From positions 62,001-126,000 of the forward strand of contig JAFRCE010000024.1 of NCBI GenBank assembly GCA_017404505.1: DNA of 64,000 nt, written 5' to 3'. Under the pieces are notes generated by a model. The model was not told the DNA's origin. It did no database searches and worked only from the letters and a program-made list of their open reading frames with translations. The stretch comes from Solobacterium sp. (GTDB taxonomy: Bacteria; Bacillota_I; Bacilli_A; Erysipelotrichales; Erysipelotrichaceae). Positions 52,071 to 61,302 of the stretch are shown here, one piece after another (the first letter of the stretch is position 1; each line of letters opens with the position of its first letter). Position numbers and translations under genes: made by a program.

Positions 52071-54011
52071 ATGCAGAATAAGGGACCGTATTATATTACG
52101 ACAGCGATCGCATACGCTGCCGGCAAGCCGCATATCGGCAACGTTTACGAAATCGTGCTGGCCGACGCGATTGCCAGACACAAGCGAGAGACCGGCTATG
52201 ACGTCCGTTTCCAGACCGGCACGGACGAACATGGTCAGAAGGTCGAGGAAAGAGCCAAGAAAGCCGGCAAGACACCGAAGGAATTCGTTGATGAAGTGTC
52301 CGGTGTGATCAAGGAGCAGTTCGACTGCATGAATATTTCCTATGATCACTTTATCCGTACGACCGACGATTATCATGAGCGCCAGGTTCAGAAGATCTTT
52401 AAAAGACTGTACGACAAGGGCGATATCTATAAGGGAAAATACGAAGGCCTTTACTGCCATGAATGCGAAGCGTTCTATACGAAGAGCCAGCTGACCGAAG
52501 ACGGCAAATGCCCGATCTGCGGCGGTGAGGTCAAGCCGACCAACGAAGAGGCATATTTCTTCAGAATGACCAAATATGCGCCGGAACTCATCAAGTATAT
52601 CGAAGAACATCCGCACTTCATTCAGCCGGAAAGCCGCAAGAACGAAATGCTGAACAACTTCCTGAGACCCGGTCTGCAGGATCTGTGCGTTTCTCGTACC
52701 TCCTTCAAGTGGGGTATCCCGGTCGATTTTGACCCGGGCCATGTCGTCTATGTCTGGATCGACGCGCTGTCCAACTATATTACCGGCCTTGGCTATGATG
52801 CGGACGGCAATCATAACGAAATGTACAAAAAGTACTGGCCGGCGGATCTGCACCTGATCGGCAAGGACATTGTCCGTTTCCATACCATTTACTGGCCGAT
52901 CATGTTAATGGCACTTGGTGAGCCGCTGCCGAAGCAGGTCTTCGGTCATCCGTGGCTGCTGACCGGCGACGCCAAGATGTCCAAGTCGAAGGGCAACGTC
53001 ATTTATGCCGACGATCTTGTCAAGCTGTTCGGCGTAGACGCGGTCCGTTATATCATGCTGCACGAGATGCCGTTTGCCCAGGACGGTCATGTCACCTATG
53101 ATCTGATGATCGAACGGATCAACAGCGACCTGGCCAACAACCTCGGCAACCTCGTCAACCGCACGCTGTCCATGCAGAACAAGTATTTCAACGGCATCGT
53201 CGCCAACCCGCATGAAGACGCAGCAGTCGATGACGATCTGCGGAACACGGTCAAAGCGACGGTTCAGAACGTCGATGCCCACATGGATGAACTGCGGGTA
53301 GCCGATGCCATTCAGGATATCCTGGATCTCTTCTCCAGATGCAACAAGTACATCGACGAGACGATGCCATGGGCACTGGCCAAGGATCCGGAAAAGATCG
53401 GCCGTCTGGCGACCGTACTGTACAACCTGCTGGAATCCGTCCGGGTTGGTGCGATCCTGCTGAAGCCGTATCTGCCGGAAACAGCGGAAAAGATCCTGCG
53501 TTCCCTGAATACGGAATACACCGACCGCGACAGTCTGGATGTCTTCGGATATCTGGAGAGCGGCATTCAGGTCGTTGAAAAGCCGGAGATCCTCTTCCAG
53601 AGACTGAACGAAAAAGAAATCATGACCCAGGTCGAGGAGACCGAAAAGAGATACGCGGCTATTGCCAAAAAGATCAGCGAAAAGAAAGAAGCCATCACCT
53701 ATGATGACTTCGAAAAGATCGAACTGCGGGTTGCCAAGGTGCTTTCCTGTGAGAGACATCCGCGGGCTGACAAACTGTTCGTTCTGAAGATCGATCTCGG
53801 CGGCGGTGAAAAGCGCGTCATCGTTTCCGGTCTGGCCCAGAGCTACACACCTGGCCAGGTCATCGGCAAGAACATCGTCGTGATCGCCAACCTGGAGCCG
53901 GCTGTCATCCGCGGCGTCGAATCCCAGGGTATGTTACTGGCGGGCAAAGACGGAACCCAGATCGCCGTTGTTGAAGTCAACGGTCTGGAACCGGGCACCA
54001 GAATTCAGTAA
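52071..54011 (+). CDS. metG: Methionine-tRNA ligase
   Basis: A 646-residue class I synthetase. HIGH appears as PHIG in GKPHIGNVYE and KMSKS as AKMSKSKGN (near 304). A four-Cys zinc knuckle is present (CHECEAFY, then CPICGG). The C-terminal domain (about 540-646) is the Trbp111-type tRNA-binding fold (IELRVAKVLSCERHPRADKL). I prefer the ATG at 52071, 9 bases after AGGAGG; one codon pair earlier (52065) is also possible but too close. Confidence 0.97.
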   Translation: MQNKGPYYITTAIAYAAGKPHIGNVYEIVLADAIARHKRETGYDVRFQTGTDEHGQKVEERAKKAGKTPKEFVDEVSGVIKEQFDCMNISYDHFIRTTDDYHERQVQKIFKRLYDKGDIYKGKYEGLYCHECEAFYTKSQLTEDGKCPICGGEVKPTNEEAYFFRMTKYAPELIKYIEEHPHFIQPESRKNEMLNNFLRPGLQDLCVSRTSFKWGIPVDFDPGHVVYVWIDALSNYITGLGYDADGNHNEMYKKYWPADLHLIGKDIVRFHTIYWPIMLMALGEPLPKQVFGHPWLLTGDAKMSKSKGNVIYADDLVKLFGVDAVRYIMLHEMPFAQDGHVTYDLMIERINSDLANNLGNLVNRTLSMQNKYFNGIVANPHEDAAVDDDLRNTVKATVQNVDAHMDELRVADAIQDILDLFSRCNKYIDETMPWALAKDPEKIGRLATVLYNLLESVRVGAILLKPYLPETAEKILRSLNTEYTDRDSLDVFGYLESGIQVVEKPEILFQRLNEKEIMTQVEETEKRYAAIAKKISEKKEAITYDDFEKIELRVAKVLSCERHPRADKLFVLKIDLGGGEKRVIVSGLAQSYTPGQVIGKNIVVIANLEPAVIRGVESQGMLLAGKDGTQIAVVEVNGLEPGTRIQ

Positions 54012-54018
54012 ACAGCAG

Positions 54019-54046
54019 AAAGCTCCTGTTCAGACAGGAGCTTTTT
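54019..54046 (+). terminator. Terminator of metG, probably bidirectional
   Basis: AAAGCTCCTG and CAGGAGCTTT form a 10-bp stem, followed by Ts. It reaches the stop codon of the convergent LysR gene. Confidence 0.85.
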
Positions 54047-54917
54047 AAATGCTTTTTGTCATCTTCTGGATGATATCCACGCACGTGCGGATGTCCGCGT
54101 GCAGATATCTGCCTTTCACATACATCAGAGAAAAACGCCGGATCAGCGGCTCCGAACCGACTGCCACCGTGTGCAGGGACCGCTTTTTCTGTTTCTGCAG
54201 GATTGAGTGCGGGATGACGGCGATGCCGGCACCGGCTTCCGCCATTTCCAGCATTGCTTCATAGGACGAGAATTCAAACAGATGCGAGGCAGGAAAAGAA
54301 ATGCGGTTCAGCCAGGCTTCCATGACATCACGGCTGCCGGAGCCTTTTTCTCTGACTAGCAGGTTCTGCTTCCGAAGATCCTCTTTCATGATATGACTCT
54401 GCGGAAAGAGGCGGTCGGATACCGCGAGAACCAGGGTATCCTTATACAGCGGGATCACTTCAAAGAATGTGTCTTCCTGGCGGTCGGAAATGATTAGATC
54501 GCAGTCATGCCTGCGCAGTTTTTCTTCCGCATCTTTCGCGTGGCAGACACCGATCGCAAGATAGAGCGATGGCAGTTCGCTTCGGATCTTCTGATACAGC
54601 TGGGGCAGAACGGTCTGTGCGACAGTTTCGGTTGTGCAGATCCGACAGGCACCGGACGTGGTTCCTTCCCTGAGAAAGGATACCGATTCCTGATACTGGG
54701 ACAAAATGGTATCGGCATATTGTTTCAGAGTCATTCCCGCTTCGCTGAGCCGCAGAGTCTTACCGATCCGCTCAAAAAGAGCTGCATGATAAAATTCCTC
54801 CAGTTCACGGATGGCTTTGGATACAGCCGGCTGGCTCATATGCATTATTTCAGCCGCTCTGGTCATTGACAGGGTGCGGCAGACGATCAGAAAAATCTCC
54901 AGATGGCGGAATGTCAT
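54045..54917 (-). CDS. LysR-family transcriptional regulator
   Basis: A 290-residue regulator. The N-terminal winged helix (MTFRHLEIFLIVCRTLSMTR, then MSQPAVSKAIRELEE) is typical. The effector domain (about 90-290) has the usual periplasmic-binding fold with GSGSRDVMEAWL and GAGIAVIPHSIL, close to CysL/YeiE-type members. It diverges from the ECF/SAM-hydrolase operon, which it probably controls. I placed the start at MTFRHLEIF with GAGG 8 bases upstream; an in-frame GTG four codons earlier is possible. Confidence 0.9.
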   Translation of the reverse strand: MTFRHLEIFLIVCRTLSMTRAAEIMHMSQPAVSKAIRELEEFYHAALFERIGKTLRLSEAGMTLKQYADTILSQYQESVSFLREGTTSGACRICTTETVAQTVLPQLYQKIRSELPSLYLAIGVCHAKDAEEKLRRHDCDLIISDRQEDTFFEVIPLYKDTLVLAVSDRLFPQSHIMKEDLRKQNLLVREKGSGSRDVMEAWLNRISFPASHLFEFSSYEAMLEMAEAGAGIAVIPHSILQKQKKRSLHTVAVGSEPLIRRFSLMYVKGRYLHADIRTCVDIIQKMTKSI

Positions 54918-55060
54918 ACATAACCTCACAGTTATCGAATATATAATAACATGAAATATCGGTTATGGCTGACAGGCCTTTTCAGAGCTGTAAGACAGAG
55001 GAACAGCCGGGCAATTACTAACACAGCACTAATAATAAATAAGGATAAAGATGCTTTCTT

Positions 55061-55089
55061 TTCAGAAAATACGATCCTTGGTTTATAAT
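55061..55089 (+). promoter_or_regulatory. Promoter of the ECF/SAM-hydrolase operon
   Basis: TTCAGA and TATAAT are spaced by 17 bases, 66 bases before the first ATG. The weak -35 would fit activation by the divergent LysR protein. I see no known riboswitch in the short leader. Between 54930 and 55060 I see nothing certain. Confidence 0.55.
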
Positions 55090-55155
55090 AGGCAAAAGAA
55101 CACATTGGCATAAGGGGTATTCTCGCCATGCGTTCCGGATTTATAGGAGGAAAAA

Positions 55156-55713
55156 ATGAATACGAAGTTTTCGACAAAAACAATTGTTGCGACAGGTCTT
55201 GGTGCGGCGGTGTTCCTCGTTCTGTTCATGTATGTCAAGATTCCGTCACCGGTTCCGGAAACAAACCTGCAGATCGCGTATGGTGTTTCCAGTTTCTTCG
55301 CGGCTGTCTTCGGTCCGCTGGCCGGTTTCCTGGTAGCCTTCGTCGGGCACGCCCTGAATGACTTCATCGCTTACGGTTCACCATGGTGGAGCTGGGTCTT
55401 CGCTTCCGGCGCCGGCGCGCTTGTGACTGGTCTTTGCGCTGCCAAGGTCGCTCCGAAAGTGGAGGCAGGTGAATTCGGCAAAAGCGAAATGGTCTATTTC
55501 GCGCTCTATGCTGTGATCGGCAACGCCTTGGCATGGCTGCTGGTTGCTCCGATCCTGGATATCGTGATGTATGCCGAGCCGGTCAGCACGGTCTTCCTGC
55601 AGGGTATTACGGCTTTTGTGATCGACGCGATCGTTTCCGTCGTTGTCGGCGGTCTTTTGCTGAAGGCGTATGCGTCCACAAAGGTGAAGCAGGGATCCTT
55701 AAGCAAAGAATAA
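55156..55713 (+). CDS. ECF transporter S component, UPF0397 family
   Basis: A 185-residue membrane protein with about five or six helices. It starts MNTKFSTKTIVATGLGAAVF and has FGPLAGFLVAFVGHALNDF and YGSPWWSWVFASG, the hallmarks of the UPF0397 group of ECF substrate-binding (S) components. Ligand is unproven; relatives are sometimes annotated for riboflavin, which I would not accept here. The two SAM hydrolase genes downstream suggest a ligand linked to SAM, adenosine or methionine (inference). AGGAGG precedes the ATG. Confidence 0.88.
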   Translation: MNTKFSTKTIVATGLGAAVFLVLFMYVKIPSPVPETNLQIAYGVSSFFAAVFGPLAGFLVAFVGHALNDFIAYGSPWWSWVFASGAGALVTGLCAAKVAPKVEAGEFGKSEMVYFALYAVIGNALAWLLVAPILDIVMYAEPVSTVFLQGITAFVIDAIVSVVVGGLLLKAYASTKVKQGSLSKE

Positions 55714-55777
55714 AAAGCAGTATTTCGATGGGAGAAGGCAGGTTTCTGCTTTCTCCTGTTCTTTTTGGGAGCTGAGC

Positions 55778-57490
55778 ATGACAAAAGAAGCTGTGATTAC
55801 TTTCAAAAATTTCGGGTTCAAGTATTTCAGTCAGAAAGAAAAGACCCTGCATGATATCGATCTGACGGTTTACCGGGGTGAGAAGATCCTGATTGCCGGT
55901 CCTTCCGGCTGCGGCAAAAGCACACTCGGCAACTGCATCAACGGGCTGATACCCTTTGCCTATAAAGGCGAGATCACCGGATCTCTGACTGTTGATGGAA
56001 TTGAGACGAAGACCGCCAGTCTTTTCAAACTGTCCGAAAAGGTCGGCACCGTCCTGCAGGACAGTGATGGGCAGTTCATCGGCCTCAGTGTCGGTGAGGA
56101 TATCGCCTTCGCGCTGGAAAATGACATGATTCCCCAGCCGGAAATGAAGGAAAGAGTCCGTAAGATCGCCCAGATCGTCGACATGGAAAGCAGTATCACG
56201 CAGAATCCCCATGATCTGTCCGGTGGCCAGAAGCAGCGGGTTTCACTGGCCGGCGTCATGGTGGAGGACGCGGATATTCTGCTGTTTGACGAGCCGCTCG
56301 CCAATCTGGATCCGAAAACCGGCAAGACGGCGATCGAACTGATCGACGACATTGCCAGAGATGATCGGACCGTGATCATTATCGAACACCGCCTGGAAGA
56401 TGTCCTGCATAGGCCGGTTGATAGGATCATCCTGCTGGAAGAAGGCCGTATCGTCATGGACGCTCCGCCGGATGAAGTGCTGGCCAGCGGTATCCTGACG
56501 CGCTATGGCGTGCGGGAGCCTCTGTATCTGACCGCCGCCCGTTATGCCGGTGCGCAGATCACCGCTGACATGAAGCCGGCTTCACTGACGGCTTTCCGTA
56601 CTGACGAGATCCGTGACGATCTGCAGCGCTGGTATGACGCCAACTATAAACGGCCGACCGAAGAAACCGGCAAAGACATGCTGGAGATCCGCGACCTCAG
56701 TTTTTCCTATGACGGGGTGCGGCCGACCCTGCAGAATATCAATATCATGATCCACGAAGGGGAGATGCTCAGTATTGTCGGCAAGAACGGCGCCGGCAAG
56801 ACGACGCTCGCATCCATCCTGTGCGGTTTCCTGAAACCCGACAAAGGGGAAATCCGGATGTACGGGGAAGATCTCTCACCGCTGTCCGTTTCGGAGCGGG
56901 CGGAATATATCGGCATCGTCATGCAGAACCCGAACCAGATGATTTCCAAGACGATGATCTTTGAGGAAGTCTCCCTCGGTCTCAGGATCCGCAACGTACC
57001 GGAGGAAGAAATTGAAAAACGGGTCCACGACGTGCTGAAGATCTGCGGTCTGTATGAATTCCGCAACTGGCCGATCAGCGCCCTGAGCTTCGGGCAGAAA
57101 AAGCGCGTGACCATCGCTTCGATCCTGGTGCTGAATCCGAAGATCCTGATCCTCGACGAGCCGACGGCCGGCCAGGATTACCGGCATTATTCCGAAATCA
57201 TGGAATTCCTCAGGAAACTGAACGAAAACGGACAGACGATCATTCTGATCACCCATGACATGCATCTGATGCTGGAATATACGGAGCGGGCTCTGGTGCT
57301 TTGTGACAGTAAACTGATCGCGGATGAAAAGGCGTTTGAAGTGTTATGCGATTCCAAACTGGTGAACGCGGCCAATCTGAAGGAGACGTCGCTGTTTGAT
57401 CTGGCCCAGCGGGCCGGTATCAGCGATCCGACCGGTTTTGTCGAATGCTTTATCCATTACGACAGGGAGGTCAGAGAACATGAAGCTTAG
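55778..57490 (+). CDS. ECF transporter ATPase, two fused ABC domains
   Basis: A 570-residue protein with two ABC ATPase domains, equal to a fused EcfA1-EcfA2 pair. Domain 1: Walker A GPSGCGKST near 40, signature LSGGQKQRVS, Walker B LLFDEPLANLD. Domain 2: Walker A GKNGAGKTT near 334, signature LSFGQKKRVT, Walker B LILDEPTAGQD. Both look active. It powers the S component upstream through the T component downstream. GGGAG precedes the start. Its end overlaps the EcfT gene by 11 bases. Confidence 0.93.
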   Translation: MTKEAVITFKNFGFKYFSQKEKTLHDIDLTVYRGEKILIAGPSGCGKSTLGNCINGLIPFAYKGEITGSLTVDGIETKTASLFKLSEKVGTVLQDSDGQFIGLSVGEDIAFALENDMIPQPEMKERVRKIAQIVDMESSITQNPHDLSGGQKQRVSLAGVMVEDADILLFDEPLANLDPKTGKTAIELIDDIARDDRTVIIIEHRLEDVLHRPVDRIILLEEGRIVMDAPPDEVLASGILTRYGVREPLYLTAARYAGAQITADMKPASLTAFRTDEIRDDLQRWYDANYKRPTEETGKDMLEIRDLSFSYDGVRPTLQNINIMIHEGEMLSIVGKNGAGKTTLASILCGFLKPDKGEIRMYGEDLSPLSVSERAEYIGIVMQNPNQMISKTMIFEEVSLGLRIRNVPEEEIEKRVHDVLKICGLYEFRNWPISALSFGQKKRVTIASILVLNPKILILDEPTAGQDYRHYSEIMEFLRKLNENGQTIILITHDMHLMLEYTERALVLCDSKLIADEKAFEVLCDSKLVNAANLKETSLFDLAQRAGISDPTGFVECFIHYDREVREHEA

Positions 57491-58313
57491 ACTCTTTTCC
57501 TATGACCAGCTGAATACCTTCGTGCACCGGCTGTCCGGCCTTTCCAAGCTGGTATGTTTCCTGCTGCTGACCAGCGCGGTCATGTTGACGTATGACATCC
57601 GGGTCATCCTCGGCATCCTGCTGCTCTCCTATGTCATGATCCTGATCGCGAAGATCCGTTTTTCGCAGATCCGGCTGATGCTGATATACGTCGCCGCCTT
57701 CCTGATCTTCAACTTCTTTCTGACCTATGCGTTCGCGCCAGAATACGGCTGTGAGATCTATGGAACAAAACATGTTCTGTATACCTTCGGCGGTCCCTAT
57801 ACGGTCACGCTGGAACAGCTGTTCTATCAGATCACCAAGCTGCTGAAGTACCTGTCGGTCATTCCGCTCGGCATTATCTTCGTGCTGACGACCAATCCGA
57901 GCGAATTCGCCTCCAGTCTCAACAGCATCGGGGTCAGCTACCGCATCTGCACCGCCCTGGCTCTGACCCTCCGGTATTTTCCGGACGTGGCGGACGATTA
58001 CAATACGATTTCCCTTGCCCAGCAGGCAAGAGGCCTGGAAATGTCTTCCAAAGCGAAGATGATGGACCGTCTGAAAAGAACCTCCGGCATTCTCGTGCCG
58101 CTGATCATGACGACGATGGACCGGATCGATATCATTTCCAATGCCATGGACCTGCGCAGTTTCGGCAAGTATAAAAAGCGTACCTGGTATGCCGCCAGGC
58201 CGCTGAAAAAGGAAGACTGGCTGGCGATGGGCGTGAGTCTTTGCGCGCTCTTGATCTCGCTGTATGTCAGGTTCTTCATCAACCACAGTCTCTTCTATAA
58301 TCCGTTTGTGTAA
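57480..58313 (+). CDS. ECF transporter T component
   Basis: A 277-residue membrane protein with about five or six helices and the two coupling motifs of EcfT: AQQARGLEMSS (Ala-Arg-Gly) and AMDLRSFGKY. The start MKLRLFSYDQ overlaps the ABC gene and follows GGGAGG; an in-frame ATG 84 bases earlier lies deep inside that gene and is rejected. Confidence 0.9.
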   Translation: MKLRLFSYDQLNTFVHRLSGLSKLVCFLLLTSAVMLTYDIRVILGILLLSYVMILIAKIRFSQIRLMLIYVAAFLIFNFFLTYAFAPEYGCEIYGTKHVLYTFGGPYTVTLEQLFYQITKLLKYLSVIPLGIIFVLTTNPSEFASSLNSIGVSYRICTALALTLRYFPDVADDYNTISLAQQARGLEMSSKAKMMDRLKRTSGILVPLIMTTMDRIDIISNAMDLRSFGKYKKRTWYAARPLKKEDWLAMGVSLCALLISLYVRFFINHSLFYNPFV

Positions 58314-58326
58314 GGAGGAATGCAAA

Positions 58327-59181
58327 ATGCAGGAAGTATTGCCGATCCTGGTCTTCCAGACCGATTTTACTTATAAAGAAGGCGCGATTGCCTCGATGTA
58401 CGGCGTGGTGCGTTCGGTGTCCCGGGATGTCGAGATCATTACCGCGACCCACGAACTGCCGCAGTATGATATCTGGAGCGCGTCCTACCGGCTGATGCAG
58501 TATGTCCGCTTCTGGCCTAAAGGGACGGTTTTCGTGTCGGTTGTCGATCCGGGTGTCGGTACGGCCCGCAAGGCCTGCTGTGCCTTGACGGAAGACGGCT
58601 ATTATATCGTGACACCGGACAACGGATCCTTGACCCATGTGCTGCATCAGCACGGCATTGCCTGTGTCCGGGAAATCGACGAAAGCGTCAACCGGCTGAA
58701 GACGACGGAAGGAACGTCCGTCTTCCATGGCCGTGACCTGTTCGGCTACTGCGCGGCAAGACTTGCCTCCGGTGTGATCCGCTATGAAGAAGTCGGCCGA
58801 GAATACCCGGTCGGGGAGATCGTCAGACTGCCGATCGCTGATGCCGAAGTTAAAGAAAACGAGGCATGCGGCATCATTGAGATCGACGATCCGAATTTCG
58901 GCAATGCCTGGACAAACATTCCGGTGAGGGCCATGTTGGAAAACGGCTTCTCCTATGGCGAAGACGTTCATATCCTGTTAAAGCGCGGCGATGAGGTGCT
59001 GCTTGATCAGAACGTCCGTTTTGACAGAACCTTCGGCGACGTGCAAAAGGGAGATGTCATTCTTTACAACAACGAACTGATGAACGTGGCGCTCGCTGTT
59101 TCTCAGGGCAGTTTCATGAATGCATATCACTGCGGTTTCGGCAGCGATCACACGATCGTGATCCGGAAGGCGGAATCATGA
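58327..59181 (+). CDS. SAM hydroxide adenosyltransferase (DUF62 family), copy 1
   Basis: A 284-residue enzyme of the SAM hydrolase/chlorinase/fluorinase fold. FQTDFTYKEGAIASMYG is the SAM-binding start, VVDPGVGTARK holds the catalytic Asp and, seven residues on, Arg, and VFHGRDLFGY holds the His. This Asp-Arg-His set marks hydroxide adenosyltransferases, which split SAM into adenosine and methionine. Halogenases lack it. VTPDNGSLTHV completes the site. AAGGAGG precedes the start. The next gene is a paralogue overlapping by 4 bases. Confidence 0.9.
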   Translation: MQEVLPILVFQTDFTYKEGAIASMYGVVRSVSRDVEIITATHELPQYDIWSASYRLMQYVRFWPKGTVFVSVVDPGVGTARKACCALTEDGYYIVTPDNGSLTHVLHQHGIACVREIDESVNRLKTTEGTSVFHGRDLFGYCAARLASGVIRYEEVGREYPVGEIVRLPIADAEVKENEACGIIEIDDPNFGNAWTNIPVRAMLENGFSYGEDVHILLKRGDEVLLDQNVRFDRTFGDVQKGDVILYNNELMNVALAVSQGSFMNAYHCGFGSDHTIVIRKAES

Positions 59182-60020
59182 ACCGGCTGCTGGTCATGCA
59201 GTCCGACTTCGGACTGAGCGACGGAGCCGTGGCGGCGATGTGCGGTGTGGCTCTGTCGGTGGACGAGGATCTGAAGATCTTTCATCTGACCCATGACATT
59301 CCGCCGTTTGATACCTTTGAAGCATCCTACCGTCTGATGCAGGCGGTTCCCTTCTGGCCTTCCGGCACCGTCTTCGTGACGGTCGTGGATCCCGGCGTCG
59401 GCTCGAAGCGAAAAAGCGTCGTCGCGGAAACCAACCTCGGCCAGTATATCGTGACACCGGACAACGGCTCACTGTCCCATATATCCAGAGCGTTGGGCAT
59501 CCGCCGCGTGCGGGTGATCTCGGAGACGGTCGGCCGCCGGAATCCGCAGCCGTCCTATACATTCCACGGCCGCGATGTCTTCTCCTACACAGCCGCTCTG
59601 CTGGCGTCGGGAAAAATCACGTTTGAAGACATCGGTGAAGAGATGGATCCGCAGGATCTGATTCTGTTCCCCGGTCTGCATCCGGAAATCTCACCGGAAA
59701 AGATTCGCGGCACGATTGAAACGCTGGATGTCCGCTTCGGCAGTCTCTGGACGAATATTTCCCGGCAGGATTTTGAACAGCTGGGCATCGGCGACGGTGA
59801 CAGTCTCGACGTTTCTGTTTATCATGGCCGCACCCGTGTGTATCATTCCTTCGTGCCGTTCAAGCATACCTTTGCGGATGTCGAGATCGGCGAACCGCTT
59901 TTGTATATCAATTCCCTGGAATATGTCGGCCTGGCTCTCAACCAGGGCAATTTTTCGAAGGCGTACAACATCGGCACCCGCGAGCCATGGCATATTGTCC
60001 TGGCTCGGATCAGACCCTGA
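59178..60020 (+). CDS. SAM hydroxide adenosyltransferase (DUF62 family), copy 2
   Basis: A 280-residue paralogue of the preceding gene. MQSDFGLSDGAVAAMCG is closer to the family consensus (DFG) than copy 1. VVDPGVGSKRKS carries Asp and Arg at the same spacing, TFHGRDVFSY the His, and VTPDNGSLSHI is present. Both copies look catalytically complete. DUF62 enzymes form trimers with active sites between subunits, so a mixed complex is possible (inference). It ends the ECF operon. Confidence 0.9.
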   Translation: MNRLLVMQSDFGLSDGAVAAMCGVALSVDEDLKIFHLTHDIPPFDTFEASYRLMQAVPFWPSGTVFVTVVDPGVGSKRKSVVAETNLGQYIVTPDNGSLSHISRALGIRRVRVISETVGRRNPQPSYTFHGRDVFSYTAALLASGKITFEDIGEEMDPQDLILFPGLHPEISPEKIRGTIETLDVRFGSLWTNISRQDFEQLGIGDGDSLDVSVYHGRTRVYHSFVPFKHTFADVEIGEPLLYINSLEYVGLALNQGNFSKAYNIGTREPWHIVLARIRP

Positions 60021-60021
60021 C

Positions 60022-60056
60022 AGAAGCGCTTCCTTTCCGGAAGCCTTCTTTTTTTT
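60022..60056 (+). terminator. Terminator of the ECF/SAM-hydrolase operon
   Basis: AGAAG-c-GCTTCC pairs with GGAAGC-CTTCT (one bulge), followed by eight Ts. Confidence 0.85.
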
Positions 60057-60225
60057 GCCAATCTCTGTCCGGCGGCATGCTGTTGCGGCGAAAAACGGCA
60101 AGCGCTTACGGTCCGAAGTCCGCAGGGAAAACATGCAAGCATATAATACGGAAAGGTTGGCGGCCGGTATATTTGCACGGTGAAAAGGAGAAAATAATTC
60201 ATGTAAAATTCACATGCATATCTAT

Positions 60226-60253
60226 TTGCATTTTTTGAATGCATGCATATAAT
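60226..60253 (+). promoter_or_regulatory. Promoter of the 60299 gene
   Basis: TTGCAT and TATAAT are spaced by 16 bases. The region repeats the words ATGCATAT and GCATGCAT several times between 60130 and 60253, which may be a regulator site. No gene is seen between 60057 and 60298. Confidence 0.6.
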
Positions 60254-60298
60254 TAAGTATATTTATCGAATCACATTGTGATTCCGGAGGATCGTTCC

Positions 60299-61186
60299 AT
60301 GCCTATTTTTGCAACACTCAGCCAAAAACTCGACAGCCGTAAAAATGGAGATGACTGCAATTTCAATGGTTATCTCGAGGATTATCTGAATCTAGATGCG
60401 GAACTCGATCCTGTATTAAGAGAAGCATTCACAGAAATTCAGAAAGATGATCCTGACACAAGAATCTGTGTCGGTCTGCGCAGCGAAATCAACAGCAACG
60501 CCATCAGCAACCAGATCATCCGCTACAAAGACATTTTCAAACTGGAAGGCAAAGCCATGACTTTCCCGTACATCCTGTACACCAAGAAAAACGAAGATGA
60601 AAGAGCCCTGCTTGTCGTTCCTTATACAGACTACGGCTTCATGATCGCCAAAGGTCTGTATTACTGCATGACCGAGCCGGGCAGTGAATATATTGACAGC
60701 AAGAATGAAATCGTTGCCATCTGTTCCAATGATCCGGCCACGATCGCCAAAACCTACCGTGACATGTTCAATCTGCGGGCCGGCGCTCTGCAGAGATCGC
60801 TCGACAATGTCCATTTCAGAAACTATGACGAACTTAAGGAAGCTGCCCTGAAGGCAGCGGAAGCACTGAAAGCCGAAGCGATCCGCACCCTCGGATCGAT
60901 GAGCGAAAAAACCGAACAGATCCGTCAGTATGTCATTCAGTGGTTCCTGCTGAAGAAAGTCCTCTATGTTCAGTACATGGTCAACAAGAACATTCTGAAC
61001 AGTGTCCATGAGGGCAACGTGAAGAGACAGCGCAATCAGGCCAAACTGAACGCTGACGAAGTTGCTTTCCTGAGCTTCTCGGAAATGTGGAGAATCACGC
61101 CGCAGACCCAGGAAACCGCTGGGGAAGAAGTTCCTGCGGAAACAACGGAAGCACCGGAAGAAACAGAAGCGGAAGCTGCTGAATAA
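60299..61186 (+). CDS. Unknown cytoplasmic protein with acidic tail
   Basis: A 295-residue soluble protein I cannot assign. The N-terminal half is alpha/beta (FPYILYTKKNEDERALLVVP). The middle is a long helical region (about 170-245, with alanine- and lysine-rich stretches that could coil). The last 30 residues are mostly Glu, Ala, Thr and Pro. GGAGG lies 8 bases before the ATG at 60299, so an earlier in-frame ATG at 60278 is unlikely. It has its own promoter and terminator and precedes the XpaC-like/AAA genes. Confidence 0.75.
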   Translation: MPIFATLSQKLDSRKNGDDCNFNGYLEDYLNLDAELDPVLREAFTEIQKDDPDTRICVGLRSEINSNAISNQIIRYKDIFKLEGKAMTFPYILYTKKNEDERALLVVPYTDYGFMIAKGLYYCMTEPGSEYIDSKNEIVAICSNDPATIAKTYRDMFNLRAGALQRSLDNVHFRNYDELKEAALKAAEALKAEAIRTLGSMSEKTEQIRQYVIQWFLLKKVLYVQYMVNKNILNSVHEGNVKRQRNQAKLNADEVAFLSFSEMWRITPQTQETAGEEVPAETTEAPEETEAEAAE

Positions 61187-61202
61187 GCAGCTTTTTCTTT
61201 TT
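61173..61202 (+). terminator. Terminator of the 60299 gene
   Basis: AGCTGCT and AGCAGCT form a 7-bp stem that includes the last codons and stop, followed by a T-rich run. Confidence 0.8.
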
Positions 61203-61270
61203 CCGGAAAAGAGAAACGGTCCATTTTTTTCCGAGTTGAAAACGAGACTATCTATTTTTGTTCTATATAA

Positions 61271-61279
61271 TGGTATAAT
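61271..61279 (+). promoter_or_regulatory. Extended -10 promoter of the XpaC-like/AAA unit
   Basis: TGGTATAAT (TGn plus TATAAT) lies 24 bases before the ATG at 61303. No good -35 at standard spacing. Confidence 0.5.
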
Positions 61280-61302
61280 CTTCTTTGAATAGCGAGGATA
61301 AA

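Noticed and set aside
54932..55183. Minus-strand 83-codon ORF with a hydrophobic stretch upstream of the ECF operon
   Set aside because: Overlaps the promoter and start of the ECF S component; no ribosome site; probably chance.
58327..60020. DUF62 pair as SAM-dependent halogenases
   Set aside because: Both carry the Asp-Arg-His set of hydroxide adenosyltransferases, which fluorinase and chlorinase lack.
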